DNA from: Lewinellaceae bacterium
Lineage (GTDB): Bacteria; Bacteroidota; Bacteroidia; Chitinophagales; Saprospiraceae
Assembly (NCBI GenBank): GCA_020636355.1
Contig: JACJYB010000001.1
Location: 124,001-188,000 of the forward strand
Length of the DNA stretch: 64,000 bases
Direction: 5' to 3'
Made by a program: the position numbers and the translations under genes
The notes under the pieces: model-generated
What the model saw: only the letters and a program-made list of their open reading frames with translations
What the model was told of the DNA's origin: nothing
Database searches by the model: none
In this document: positions 25,733 through 37,300 of the stretch, in pieces
How positions within the stretch are numbered: position 1 is the stretch's first letter
How the letters are laid out: every line of letters begins with the position of its first letter

Positions 25733-26959
25733 TTAGTTGGACAGGAATACCCTTACGGTGGAAACGATATCCAATAGGACGGAACGAACCACCTCGGTAT
25801 CGGGATGGCGGACAATCACAAAGCCTTCACCTTCATAGGTTTGTCCTTTTGGAGTGCCAATGGGAGGAATGCGGAAGTCACAGATCAAACCCGAATATTG
25901 TTGTTGGATAGCTTCCCAACCGTTGATGGCGCTGACCTTACCTTCCCCCATACCTCTCAGATAAGCGGCTCCTACCGCAAATTTCTGTTTTGGGGCCTGA
26001 AACTCTCCGTCAATCATCAGTTTTGCCCAGGCCTGTATGCTGTCAAAATCGGCTGCGCGGGAAATCAATGTCGTAAACTGAGCGCCGGGAGGCCGCATCG
26101 CTACTTCCGAGATGCGGATGCTTCCGTCATCCAGCCTGAACCATTCCATATGACTCCATCCATCTTCAGGGCCGAGGGCTTGTAACGTTTTATCGGCAAG
26201 TTTCCGGATGTCTTCGTACGCAGGGCCTGCGGCTGGATTGGGGAGTAGGACCTGCCATTGAATCCAGTCATTTTCCATGACTTCAAGAGGGGAGGGCATG
26301 TACTGGGTATACGTTCGAAATACCGTTTTACCACGCAGGCAGAACGTATCGCAACTACCTTCCTGGCCTGTAAGTAATTGTTCTAGCAGCCAGGTGGCAT
26401 CCTGGCCCCGGACTTTTTCTGTAATGAATTTGTCCCATTCACTTTCGGTATTTATCCGGAAAGTTTGCTGGGCGGCGGCTCCGGCCGGTGGTTTGGCTAC
26501 CATAGGAAGGCCCAGCTTTTTTAACGCCTTCTGCGCTTCTTCTTCACCATCAACCTTCAGGTATTGAGCTACCGGGATCCGGGCTTTTTCCAATACCTCC
26601 TTCATACGCTGTTTGATGCGGTAATTTTTTGCGGTAGCCGGCCGCATCCCAGGAATATCCAAGGCCTCGCGGATGGAGGCGATCAATTCCTGGACCTGCT
26701 CATTGACGACGAGGCACCGATTAATTGGGCCTCCTTCATCCCGCATATTCCGGCAGGCTTCCAGCATCTCCTGGTAATTAAAAATATCCTCTACCTTCCA
26801 GAAGCGGGTCACCTGTGCATGCGTGGGTTCCGGTAAATTTTCTTCGATATCCTGACTGACTACGGAGAGACGGATGTTTGAATCAAAATTGACCAGACCA
26901 GTTATAAACTGTCTGGCATTTTCAGTGAAAAATGGAGTAACAAAAATCACGTGTTTCAT
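25733..26959 (-). CDS. ATP-grasp domain protein (carboxylate-amine ligase-like)
   Basis: A 408-residue protein. The start MKHVIFVTPFFTENARQF at 26959 is preferred over 27052 because a TACTTTTA box (26985-26978) falls between them and the shorter N-terminus begins with a proper beta strand. The ATP-grasp fold is indicated by LGLPMVAKPPAGAAAQQTF (lysine and P-loop-like segment), the central TWLLEQLLTGQEGS and the metal-binding SEVAMRPPGAQ near the C-terminus. Such enzymes activate a carboxylate as acyl phosphate and join it to an amine. There is no pathway context nearby, so the substrate is unknown. Confidence 0.8.
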   Translation of the reverse strand: MKHVIFVTPFFTENARQFITGLVNFDSNIRLSVVSQDIEENLPEPTHAQVTRFWKVEDIFNYQEMLEACRNMRDEGGPINRCLVVNEQVQELIASIREALDIPGMRPATAKNYRIKQRMKEVLEKARIPVAQYLKVDGEEEAQKALKKLGLPMVAKPPAGAAAQQTFRINTESEWDKFITEKVRGQDATWLLEQLLTGQEGSCDTFCLRGKTVFRTYTQYMPSPLEVMENDWIQWQVLLPNPAAGPAYEDIRKLADKTLQALGPEDGWSHMEWFRLDDGSIRISEVAMRPPGAQFTTLISRAADFDSIQAWAKLMIDGEFQAPKQKFAVGAAYLRGMGEGKVSAINGWEAIQQQYSGLICDFRIPPIGTPKGQTYEGEGFVIVRHPDTEVVRSVLLDIVSTVRVFLSN

Positions 26960-27106
26960 ATCCGCCGGGTTATCGACTAAAAGTACTGAATTCGGAACCA
27001 AGTACCATTCCTGGATTTGATTTTCATGGATGAAGACCGTCCAGCCAGTCATTTTCAGGCATTTCTTGCTATATTTATATTGATTTGAAACGTATCAATT
27101 ACTGCC

Positions 27107-27802
27107 TTGAAACCCATCCACAATATTAAATCCTGGTCAATAGATGACCGCCCGCGAGAGAAAATGATCCGCAAGGGCACCTCATCCCTTTCGAATGCAG
27201 AGCTGATCGCCATATTACTTGGCTCGGGACTGCAAGGAATGAACGCCGTGGATCTGGCCAAGCAATTATTGATTGACCATCAAAATCGTTTGGAATTACT
27301 GGGAAAAGCTTCACTTCAGGAACTGATGGCTTACAAGGGAATTGGGGAGGCGAAAGCCATTACTATTGCCGCAGCCCTGGAATTGGGCAGGAGGCGGCAA
27401 CAGGAGGAACCGGTTCAGCGGGCTGTGATTCGTTGTAGCCAGGATGCCTACCAATTTATCCTTCCACATTTTCAGGATCTCGATCACGAGCGGCTGATGG
27501 CAATCTATCTGAACAGTGCTGGCCAGGTCATCATGGTAGAGACCGTTTTTATTGGTGGTCTGGCGAGTACGATCGTTGATGTTCGCATTGTATTTAAAAA
27601 AGCTTTGGATCACCGGGCCACATCGATGATTATTGCGCACAACCACCCGTCAGGTAACACCCAACCCAGCCAGGAGGACCGGCGTATCACCCGCCAGCTG
27701 GTAGAAGCAGGAAAGGTTTTATCCATTCCCGTTAGAGACCATCTTATCGTTACCGGCCTTGGTTACTTCAGCTTTGCAGACGAAGGATTGCTTGAATCTT
27801 AA
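27107..27802 (+). CDS. radC: RadC-family JAMM protein
   Basis: A 231-residue protein of standard RadC length. The conserved N-terminus IDDRPREKMIRKGTSSLSNAELIAILLGSG requires a start upstream of the first ATG (27164). A TTG at 27107 is the only usual start codon before an in-frame stop at 27086. A helix-hairpin-helix segment lies around LMAYKGIGEAKA. The JAMM metal motif is AHNHPSGNTQPSQED (about 176-190), followed by VRDHLIVT. RadC is associated with recombination and mobile DNA, but its enzymatic role is unresolved. A TATATTTA box precedes it at 27070-27077. Confidence 0.93.
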   Translation: MKPIHNIKSWSIDDRPREKMIRKGTSSLSNAELIAILLGSGLQGMNAVDLAKQLLIDHQNRLELLGKASLQELMAYKGIGEAKAITIAAALELGRRRQQEEPVQRAVIRCSQDAYQFILPHFQDLDHERLMAIYLNSAGQVIMVETVFIGGLASTIVDVRIVFKKALDHRATSMIIAHNHPSGNTQPSQEDRRITRQLVEAGKVLSIPVRDHLIVTGLGYFSFADEGLLES

Positions 27803-27849
27803 CATAACTGTTCTGGCATCATTTTGTTATTATTGCATTGTCTTCATCT

Positions 27850-29610
27850 ATGGCAGGTAGAAATAATATTGATTTTAATCTTTTGGGGAGGGTCATGCAA
27901 TTGACCAAACCCTATCGTACCGTATTTTTCTGGACGGGATTTTTAGCCATCATCCTCGCACCACTGGGTACAGCCCGGCCCTACCTGATTAATGTTATGG
28001 TCGATAAGTACATCTCCGTGGGTAATATCCAGGGACTTATTCGCATGTCGATCATTCTGGTCATTTTACTGGTCATTACGGCATTGGCCAGGTATGCGTT
28101 TAATTACCTGAGTAACTGGCTTGGACAATTGGTTATTAGGGATTTACGTGTGAATGTATTTAATCATATCATTCACCTTGGATTACCGTATTTTGATAAA
28201 ACCGCAGTGGGGCAGTCGACGACCCGAACCATCAACGATATTGAGACCATCAACAGCATCTTTACCCAGGGCACCGTCACCATTATTGCGGATCTGCTCG
28301 GGATGGTCGCCGTTTTGGTTATTATGTTTATTACATCGGTAAAATTAACCCTGATTTGCCTGATTGCCTTGCCGTTCCTGATCTGGGCAGGGTACATCTT
28401 CAAAGAAAAAGCCAAAGCATCATTTCAGATCGTCCGGTCCAAGATCGCCCATATGAATGCTTTCTTAAACGAGCGCATAACCGGGATGCGTATTGTGCAG
28501 ATATTTAATGCGGAGACTCAGGAAGCGCGTAAGTTCCGACACATCAACCGGGATTACACGCAGGCGAACCTGGATACTAATTTTTATTATGCGGTATTTT
28601 TTCCCGTTGTTGAGTTGATTGCAGCTTTTACCCTGGCGCTGATGGTCTGGTGGGGCGCTCGCGGCGCGCTGACCGGACAAGTGACCATCGGGGAGCTGAT
28701 CGCCTTTCCAATCTATCTGACCATGTTGCTCCGGCCGGTCCGGATGTTGGCGGACCGGTTCAATACCCTCCAGATGGGCTTGGTTGCCGCAGAACGGGTA
28801 TTCAATATTCTGGATAAAGAACATGGCCTCAAGGACAATGGCAATCTGGTGGTCGATCACGTGAATGGACTGATCGAATTCGATCATGTGACCTTTAGTT
28901 ACGATGGCGAAGTGGATGTGCTTAAAGATATTTCCTTTGAGGTACAGCCTGGCCAGACCCTGGCCGTGGTGGGACACACGGGCTCGGGAAAATCAACATT
29001 GATTAATTTGCTCAATAGATTTTATCCGCTGAGAAGAGGTGAAATCCGTGTGGATGAAGTCCCACTGGAAGAATACGACATGCACAGCCTGCGCCAACGT
29101 ATGGCGCTTGTTCTGCAGGACGTATTCTTGTTTACCGGATCCGTTTTTGATAACATCACCCTACGTAATGAAAACATTACCCGCGAGGAAGTTATGGAGT
29201 CTGCCCAGTTGATTGGTGCCCATGACTTTATTGAAAAACTTCCCGGGGGTTACGACTTTGTGGTGATGGAGCGGGGGAATAACCTGTCGATGGGTCAGAG
29301 ACAGCTTATTTCATTTGTTCGTGCCCTGGTCTTTAATCCTAATATTCTCATTCTAGATGAAGCGACCTCCTCCATCGATACAGAAACGGAAGCAGTAATT
29401 CAATACGCGATAGAAACCTTGATCGCCAAACGGACATCGATCATCATCGCCCACCGGTTATCCACGATTCGCCATGCCGACCAGATCATGGTCATGGATA
29501 AAGGCGAGATTAAAGAATTGGGTACTCACGAAGAGCTTTTGCGCATTGAGAAAGGTTTGTATAAAAAACTGTATGACATGCAGTTTGCCGACCTTCAGCC
29601 GGCACTATAA
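27850..29610 (+). CDS. ABC exporter with fused membrane and ATPase domains (MsbA/MdlB-like)
   Basis: A 586-residue half-transporter. Six membrane helices occupy about 20-310. The nucleotide-binding domain has Walker A GHTGSGKST (about 374-382), Q-loop VLQDVFLFTG, ABC signature LSMGQRQ, Walker B ILILDEATSSID and switch IAHRLST. As a homodimer it would export lipid or drug-like substrates. The ATG at 27850 is preferred to an in-frame TTG at 27838. It is followed 11 bp later by kynureninase, but a functional link is not evident. Confidence 0.93.
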   Translation: MAGRNNIDFNLLGRVMQLTKPYRTVFFWTGFLAIILAPLGTARPYLINVMVDKYISVGNIQGLIRMSIILVILLVITALARYAFNYLSNWLGQLVIRDLRVNVFNHIIHLGLPYFDKTAVGQSTTRTINDIETINSIFTQGTVTIIADLLGMVAVLVIMFITSVKLTLICLIALPFLIWAGYIFKEKAKASFQIVRSKIAHMNAFLNERITGMRIVQIFNAETQEARKFRHINRDYTQANLDTNFYYAVFFPVVELIAAFTLALMVWWGARGALTGQVTIGELIAFPIYLTMLLRPVRMLADRFNTLQMGLVAAERVFNILDKEHGLKDNGNLVVDHVNGLIEFDHVTFSYDGEVDVLKDISFEVQPGQTLAVVGHTGSGKSTLINLLNRFYPLRRGEIRVDEVPLEEYDMHSLRQRMALVLQDVFLFTGSVFDNITLRNENITREEVMESAQLIGAHDFIEKLPGGYDFVVMERGNNLSMGQRQLISFVRALVFNPNILILDEATSSIDTETEAVIQYAIETLIAKRTSIIIAHRLSTIRHADQIMVMDKGEIKELGTHEELLRIEKGLYKKLYDMQFADLQPAL

Positions 29611-29621
29611 CCAGGGTAATC

Positions 29622-30887
29622 ATGAGTCACGAGGTCACAACCTTCCAACCGGACCGATCATTTGCGATAAGGATGGATGAAAGCGACGATTTGCGTCATT
29701 TCCGTTCCTATTTTCTATTTCCTGCAAATGAAGACGGATCATCTAAAATCTATTTTTGCGGTAACTCATTAGGGTTGCAGCCCACTGCGGCGAAGGAGGC
29801 AGTCGTGCAGGTGCTGGATGCCTGGCATCATCTTGCGGTGGATGGCCATTTCACGGGCGATCGGCCCTGGATGGACTATCATCGCAGACTGGTCAATATG
29901 ATGGCTCCGATCGTAGGCGCATTGGAACCCGAGGTGACCATCATGAATACGCTGACCACGAACATCCACATGGCTTTGGGTAGTTTTTACCGGCCATCCG
30001 GAGTCCGTACTAAGATCTTGATAGAAGCAGATGCATTTCCTTCGGACCGGTATGCTGTCGAGTCCTGGATCAAGCTTCATGGCCTGGATCCTGACCGGGA
30101 CCTTATCCAGCTTCACGCCGATGACCGTGGATACCTGGCACCGGACCAAATACGGCAGGCCATATACCAGACGGGAGAGCAATTGGCGCTGGTTTGGCTA
30201 GGCAATGTGAATTATTATACCGGGCAATATTTGCCGATGGGTTCCATTGCTTCCTGGGCGCATGAAGTGGGAGCCTTGGCCGGGTTTGACTTAGCGCATG
30301 CTGCCGGAAATGTTCCAATGAACTTGCATGATGAGGACGTCGACTTTGCGACCTGGTGCACCTACAAATATCTGAATGGAGGCCCTGGTAGCATTGCCGG
30401 CTTTTACGTCCATACGCGCAATCATGGTTTTCCGCGATTGGCAGGCTGGTGGGGACAAGACCGGTCGACCCGCTTTGATATGCGCACACCATTTACACCT
30501 GAATCAGGAGCAGAAGGTTGGCAGATCAGCAATCAGCCCATTTTGTCAATGGCACCGCTTTCTGCTTCGCTAGCCTTGTTTCATGAGGCAGGAATGCAAC
30601 GGCTGCAGAAAAAATCACGACAACTGACCGAGTATCTGGACTATTTGTTACGACAAATAAATGCTCCGGGTCTGGAGATCCTTACCCCATCTCAACCGGA
30701 AGAACGAGGCTGTCAACTTTCACTATATATGCCCGGAATGGCAGCAGGTGTTTACCGTAAATTGTTGGATTCCGGCGTGATCCTGGATTTTCGTAAGCCG
30801 GATGTATTGCGCGTTGCTCCAGTCCCACTCTATAATTCGTATCAGGATGTATGGCAATTTGTCCAATTACTGTCCACGAGTCTTTAG
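29622..30887 (+). CDS. kynU: Kynureninase
   Basis: A 421-residue PLP enzyme that cleaves kynurenine or 3-hydroxykynurenine to anthranilate or 3-hydroxyanthranilate and alanine, in tryptophan breakdown and NAD synthesis. Features are FCGNSLGLQP (about 45-54), MNTLTTNIHMAL (about 108-119), FDLAHAAGN with the PLP-ring Asp (about 220-228), and the Schiff-base lysine in CTYKYLNGGPG (about 245-255). GWWGQDRSTRFDM and a closing RVAPVPLYN substrate segment also match. Length is typical. No other kynurenine-pathway gene is present in the window. Confidence 0.95.
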   Translation: MSHEVTTFQPDRSFAIRMDESDDLRHFRSYFLFPANEDGSSKIYFCGNSLGLQPTAAKEAVVQVLDAWHHLAVDGHFTGDRPWMDYHRRLVNMMAPIVGALEPEVTIMNTLTTNIHMALGSFYRPSGVRTKILIEADAFPSDRYAVESWIKLHGLDPDRDLIQLHADDRGYLAPDQIRQAIYQTGEQLALVWLGNVNYYTGQYLPMGSIASWAHEVGALAGFDLAHAAGNVPMNLHDEDVDFATWCTYKYLNGGPGSIAGFYVHTRNHGFPRLAGWWGQDRSTRFDMRTPFTPESGAEGWQISNQPILSMAPLSASLALFHEAGMQRLQKKSRQLTEYLDYLLRQINAPGLEILTPSQPEERGCQLSLYMPGMAAGVYRKLLDSGVILDFRKPDVLRVAPVPLYNSYQDVWQFVQLLSTSL

Positions 30888-31309
30888 TAATCGGATTTTT
30901 ATTCATAGATCTCTTTTGGATATGTATTCTGTCTGCTCTCAGCGATTTGTACAAAATCATGTCTAGAAAGTCATAAGCTTAACCATCTGATGGCGAGCGT
31001 TTCTCAGGCAGCAGGCATGCTAAAATTTCAATACATTATGTATTAAATATTATTATAATATAAAACAATATGTAAATTTTACCGTCCGCAATATTACATA
31101 TTACATATTTTGATAATTAGTTTTGCGCTGATAGCCTTTTGGTTATGCTATTCACTGAGGATATTTTAGAACCTTCCGAATCTCTGTCCAGAGATTTGTC
31201 TTTCGTATTATTTGCTGTACATCAGCTTCTAGCTAGTCAGTAGATATCCCATTCACAGTAACGGTTTACCCTCCGGTACCATTCCGGATAACATCCAAAT
31301 GTAACCATT
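30888..31309. other. AT-rich intergenic region before giant gene 3
   Basis: No gene is visible. About 31020-31130 is very AT-rich. At 31179-31196 AATCTCTG and CAGAGATT form a perfect 8-bp inverted repeat with a 2-nt loop, lacking a T run, so it is more likely a regulatory or mRNA structure than a terminator. A TATTATTTG sequence just after it resembles a -7 box with one extra base. Confidence 0.4.
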
Positions 31310-34300
31310 ATGAAATCTGCCAAGGTTCTAAACATTCTTTCATTGATCACCGTTTACGCTGCCTTCCTTTGGAGTGGCACCCCGTTGCTGGCCCAGTGCG
31401 AGACGGAAGTGGATGGTATTTTATACTATTGCCGGCCGGAAAATCCTGACTCCTTCTTTGTGGGATTCCACATCAAAGGAGACCCGGGGACATACAATGT
31501 AATAGACCGGTACGGCAATGTGCCGAACAATCAGGGCATCCGCGTCAGTGACATATCCTCAGAAACGGAGCCGGCCGATTATTCCATCGCCCCCGTCCAG
31601 CTTACACTGAGCGAACCCAATGAGTACTGGTACTTCGGTCCATTTGAAAATGGAAGTATCTACGACATCGTAGTGATTGAAACCAGCAATATGTGCGATA
31701 CCATTGAGGTGGATTTTGGTACCTATACCTGCGAAGGACAACGATTTACCGGATGCGAAAATCCGGATAGTACGGCAGTACCTTATTATCATATCATATT
31801 TACCAATGGTCATATCGACAGCTGCCTCATTATTGCCAGGGAACGAGGTCTGGGATGTGGTAATTGTACCGGTGGGATGGGGAATACCTCCAATAAACGC
31901 TGTTTTGAGTTCAAGATAGAGGTAGGTATGGATAACATCGGGGTCCAGGTAGAAGATGTAGGCCCCGGGGCGACGGCCGGGGAGTTGTATTGGGCATTCA
32001 ACTTTGATGAAAATACCTGTGACTCCCTCCGGGAAAGCAACCCGGGCGGGATGAATAATTCGGTGGTTTGTACCTATAATAATCCGGTCGTGTATATGTT
32101 GTCTTGCAAACAAGGACAAAATGCGACCTCCATCAGCCTGATGGATATCCCCAGCGTGAATGCGCATAATCTTATACTGGCCGAGCCTTGTGATTCTCAG
32201 TTGGTGGTCAGTGGCGCGGATAGGGTGAGCTGGAGCAGCCCGGATGACCCAAACCTCGACAATCTGTGGAATTGTTCGGTTGACAGCCTTACCTGTTCAT
32301 TTCTCTATAATGCCGGCATTTTTGGCAATGTAACTGCTTGTGCAGGCGACACCTTTAGGTACATAGCTGCTGCATCTCCGCTTGATATGGTATGCCTGGA
32401 TCCGGATACCATCATTTACGATACGGCATACGTAGTAGTTCTTCCGGTCTACGATGTCAGCATCTCAAAAAATTGCATTAATAGCGACACGGTTCAGTTA
32501 AATGCCATAGTGAATAGTCTGGCCGTCGGCTGTGATTACAGCTACTTATGGTCTAATGGGGATACGACCGGGAGCATCCGGGTATTGGCGGATCAAAGTG
32601 TTTATTCGGTTACGGTGGTTCGATCTCAATTTAAGCATGTAGTCGATCCCTGTGTGCTAGCGACGGCAAGTGATAGCGCCTATTTTGAAATGCAGGTGAC
32701 CTGTGATTTGATGCCCGTTTCGGTGGATTGTCTGGGCGATGTTCCGGATACCTCCTACACCGGAATCACCGTTGAGGCATGCGGAGTGATTGACACAGTG
32801 GTTGTTGAGGTGGACAATGGCGGCTCAGGATGTGCGGGTGATCCTTTGGTGATTCAGCGGCACTTCATATTCGATGACGGAGTGACAACCGACACCTGCA
32901 CGCTGGTAATAAGCGTCGTCGACAGCATCGCTCCCACCTTCACAGTACCCAAGGATACGGTTATCCTTTGCGACCAGGACTCTTTGCCTTCCAGAACCGG
33001 TATGGTAACGGATACGGCGGATCAATGTACCCCGGGAATTCAATTGTCATACCGCGATGTACTAGTACCCGGAGTTTGTCCGGCCATCGATACGATATAC
33101 CGATGGTGGAGGGCCATGGACCGATGTCTCAATGCGGATAGCGCCGTCCAGGTCATTACCCGAATCGACACCCTAGCTCCGGTCATCCAATGTCCTGACC
33201 TGACTTTCACGGCCTGTGAAATGATTGAAGCTGATCTGATGGACCTGGATTCATTCCTCCGGGCCGGTGGGACGTTCAGTGATAATTGCGGGATTGACTC
33301 GATGAGTTTTCATGGACGGCTTGAATTTGATAATAATGATGTCATTCAGACTTATTACATCAGTGATTATTGTGGATTGACGGACTCATGCGTACTGTTG
33401 GGGCTTCGCCTCCAAACAGAACCGCCGGTAGCTGTTTGCCACGATACACTTACATTTGAGGTACCATTGTTTGGTCCGGTGGTGCTTACCACTGATGCGA
33501 TCGATAATGGAAGTTATGACGACTGCGGGATCGACACCATGTACCTGAGCAGGTATAATTTCGATTGTCAGAATGTTTTTGACTCAACGGTGTATGACCA
33601 GGTTGATCTGATTGTGGTGGACCAGGCAGGATTTCGGGATACCTGCACCACTGTTCTTCGTCTGAATTGTCCCTGCAACCCCTATCGTCCACTGGTTTGT
33701 TTGGAGAAAGTTACCGTAGGCATCGGTCCGGAATGTGAGACAACTTTTCCGATTGAATTGTTCGCGCGTGGATATGATCCGGAATGCCGTCAGGTTTTGT
33801 TGGGAGAGGTTTTTAATCAATGGCATCAGAATCTGGGGAATACGCTCACGGAAGAGATGATCAATCAAAAGCTATATTATCAGGTAACCAATGTGTTAAC
33901 GAATAATCGGTGCTGGGGCGAGCTGCGGGTAGAGTTGAATCCAAATTTGCCGGAATATCTGTTTCCGGATACAACAATCAGTTGCACCGCTCCTTTGCCA
34001 GCCTTACCGGAGATCGGACTCAACTGCAATGTTCAGCCGCAGGTCACCATACTATCAGAAGAATATACCGCCTATGATTGCGACGAAGATCCCGAATTGA
34101 TCGGTTTCATCTCGCGCCGGATACGGATTGAAGATGCCTGGGGACGCACTGCCGTGCGGATCCAACAAATCAATCTGCGCAAAGTGGGGTTGTCGGCGAT
34201 TCTATTTCCACCCGATACCATGATCGAATGTTGCTCCGAGCGACCTGACCCGGTTACCCATCAGGCCATATCTTCGGTTTGGGATTCCCGGTACAGCAAA

Positions 34301-37300
34301 ATCGACGGGCAAGGCTATCCGCATCCATTGCCAACCATTGATGAGCACGGCCAATTGACCGGCGTGGTCATGCCGCCCTATGCCATCGATGGAGCCGATA
34401 CCATCTACCTCACCAAAGAGTCCGGTGGTGTTTGCCGGGTATTCACCGACTATTCAGACCGCATCATTCCGACCTGTGGAAAAAGCTTTAAGATCCGCAG
34501 GGAATGGCTTGTCGCCGACTGGTGCTCAGGAAGAGATACTACCGTGGTCCAGTGGATTGAGATAATCGATACCCTCGGCCCTCAGGTCGATCCGGCTTCC
34601 TTCGCACCTCTGACCATTATTTCTAATCCCCATACCTGCTCCGGTGATGTGCCTATTCGCCGACCGGTTGTGCTGAAGGAGTGCGGATTTCCCGGTTTTG
34701 CCGGCCAAACGCAGATCGATGCACAGATCAAGGTGTATTTTGAAATCAACCAGGAAGGAGGGTTGGTAGCGTATGGTCAGTTAGCACCGGATGAAGTAGC
34801 CATCAGGTCCCTCCCAACCGGAATCTATACCATAACCTATCATTTGCGTGACGCGTGTAATAATAAGACCGATGTGAATCAATCGCTGGAGGTAGTGGAC
34901 GAGACCGGTCCGGTGCCAGTTTGTGGACGGAATGTCCGGATAACGATGGATGCGAATTCCTGCTGGCATCGATTAAATGCCGCATCGCTTGATGACGGAA
35001 GTTTCGACAATTGTTGCGGGACCTTACATTTCGCCGTTGCGCGCATGGAGGATTTGAATTATTGGACGGGCTATTGGAACAGTCAGCTAAAATCCTGTTT
35101 AGGCACCAATGCGTATAATTCTCAATACCAGTCCATTCAAGCTGCGATTGATCAATGGTTGGATTGTTACGTTTATGCCGAATATGTGGATCTAACCGAT
35201 TGCGGAGAAGAGATGGTTGTCATGAAAACCTACCAGGCATGCGGGCTGCCTAATTACGATCCGCATTCTTTTGCCGGGGATCGTCACCAGTGGTATTGTT
35301 GGAATGTATATGACGATTATGCCTGTTTCTATAAACTCAATTACTCTGGTTTCTTCAATGGAGATCGGCCACAACCGGATTTATGCGCAACCTGGGGCCA
35401 GGAAAACCACCATGGTATGTGTACCTATACTCCAGAAGAAGAAAAACAGTGGGAGGCAATTGACAATCAATTTACGGGCTTACAGCGTGACTTTGAGGAA
35501 CGGGTAAGAATTCCGGTATCTGCGAATGTCTGTATGGTCAATGTGTTTAAGGACGACAAACAAGCTCCTGTCTGCATTCCACCGCAGAATATTACAGTGT
35601 ATTGTGACCTGACACCAGTATCCGGATCCTTCCAGCAGGATGGTGCTTTACGTATTTTTTCAATGCCCGAAAATACCCAGGCCATAACCTGCGCTTCACC
35701 GGTTTCCTATCCATGGGACGGTGATTCCTTTGGTTATTACCAGGGAGCGCTCAATTCTGGCGACTGTGCCGGAGGGTCTCCGAAAACTCCGGTGTATTGT
35801 CAGATGTGGCTATGGCTGGATCGATACGATACGACCAGCAAACCTTATGACCTGCTGGCGGCGACACCTGAAGTACGCGATAACTGTACGCCTGCCGAAG
35901 AACTGACCGTATCCTCCCGCGATGAGGGAAGACTGGATGCCTGTGGTACAGGCTCTGTATCCCGCACCTGGACAATAACGGACCGGTGTGGCAATTCCAC
36001 CCAGTGTACCCAATCGCTAACGGTATTGGCCCGGAGTGATTTTGAAGTTTTATTCCCAAAAGATACCACCTATTTCTGTGGCGCGTTTGATCACGCAGAC
36101 CTTGACCCTGCCGTAAGTGGCAACCCGGTACTGGATGACGATGATTGTGAATTGCTGGGTTTGACCAGCTTCGATGAAGTTTTGGGCGATTCCACACAGG
36201 GCTGCTTCAGCATCATCCGGCATTGGAAAGTGATCGATTGGTGTACTTACGATCAGAACATTAATCCGCTGGATCGGAATCCGGAAATTATCATCGACGA
36301 CCGGAGAGTAGCTGGTCCGGATAGGAATTGTGTGCCCCGGTACTTGAAAGACAACGGGGATGGAATCATGGAATACATCCAGATCATTCATGTTCTGGAT
36401 TCCACAGCTCCGGTTTTGGCCTGTATCAGTCCTTCTGTCGTTTGTATCGAAGACGACCAGTGTGTGATGGCACAAATCCGGATATTGCTTGGTAGCGCAA
36501 CGGACAATTGCACCGATCCGAATAAAATCCGGTATCAATATTATGCCGATACCATCGGATCTGCAGATGTGCTTTTGAGAGGTACAGGGAATGAATTTGA
36601 AGGTGAACTGTTACTGGATGTACCTTATCGCTTTTACCTGATTGCAGAGGATGTTTGTGAAAACCGGGATACCTGTGGAACAACGATTACCGTGCGGGAT
36701 TGCAAGGCACCTACGGTATTTTGCAATGATGCAATCACAGTATTGATGGGGCCGGATGGGACACTGAATGTGGATGCTTCAATCTTCGATGCCAATAGTT
36801 TTGACAATTGCACGCCGCCCGAAGCGCTCTTGTTCAGTTTTACGCCGGATGGCCAGACGCCTAGTAAGACCTTCAACTGTGCGGATATTCCCGATGGCAT
36901 GTCGCGGGATACCATGCTGCCAGTCTTTGTGCTGGACAAGTCCGGTAATGTGAGCCAGTGTACTCCGGTTTTACATCTGGAAGATGGCGTTGGCGATTAT
37001 TGCCCGGATAATGTACCGCTTGTCGCACCGATGGACCACCAAAACAGCTCGCAAATTCCCTTTGAGCGAACTTCCAATGAAACGCTTCCTCGTCAATATC
37101 TTAAAGATAATGAGAGACAGTTATCAGAAGGGAATCCTGTCTTGTTGCAAAACAATCCCAATCCATTCTCCAGTACAACCCGTATTGCATTCATTTTACC
37201 TGGTGCCATGGATGCGACCATCCGGATATTGGATGTAGCAGGTAAGGAGGTTTACAAGGTATCCCGAATGTTTGCCAAAGGGTTGAATGAGCTCATTATT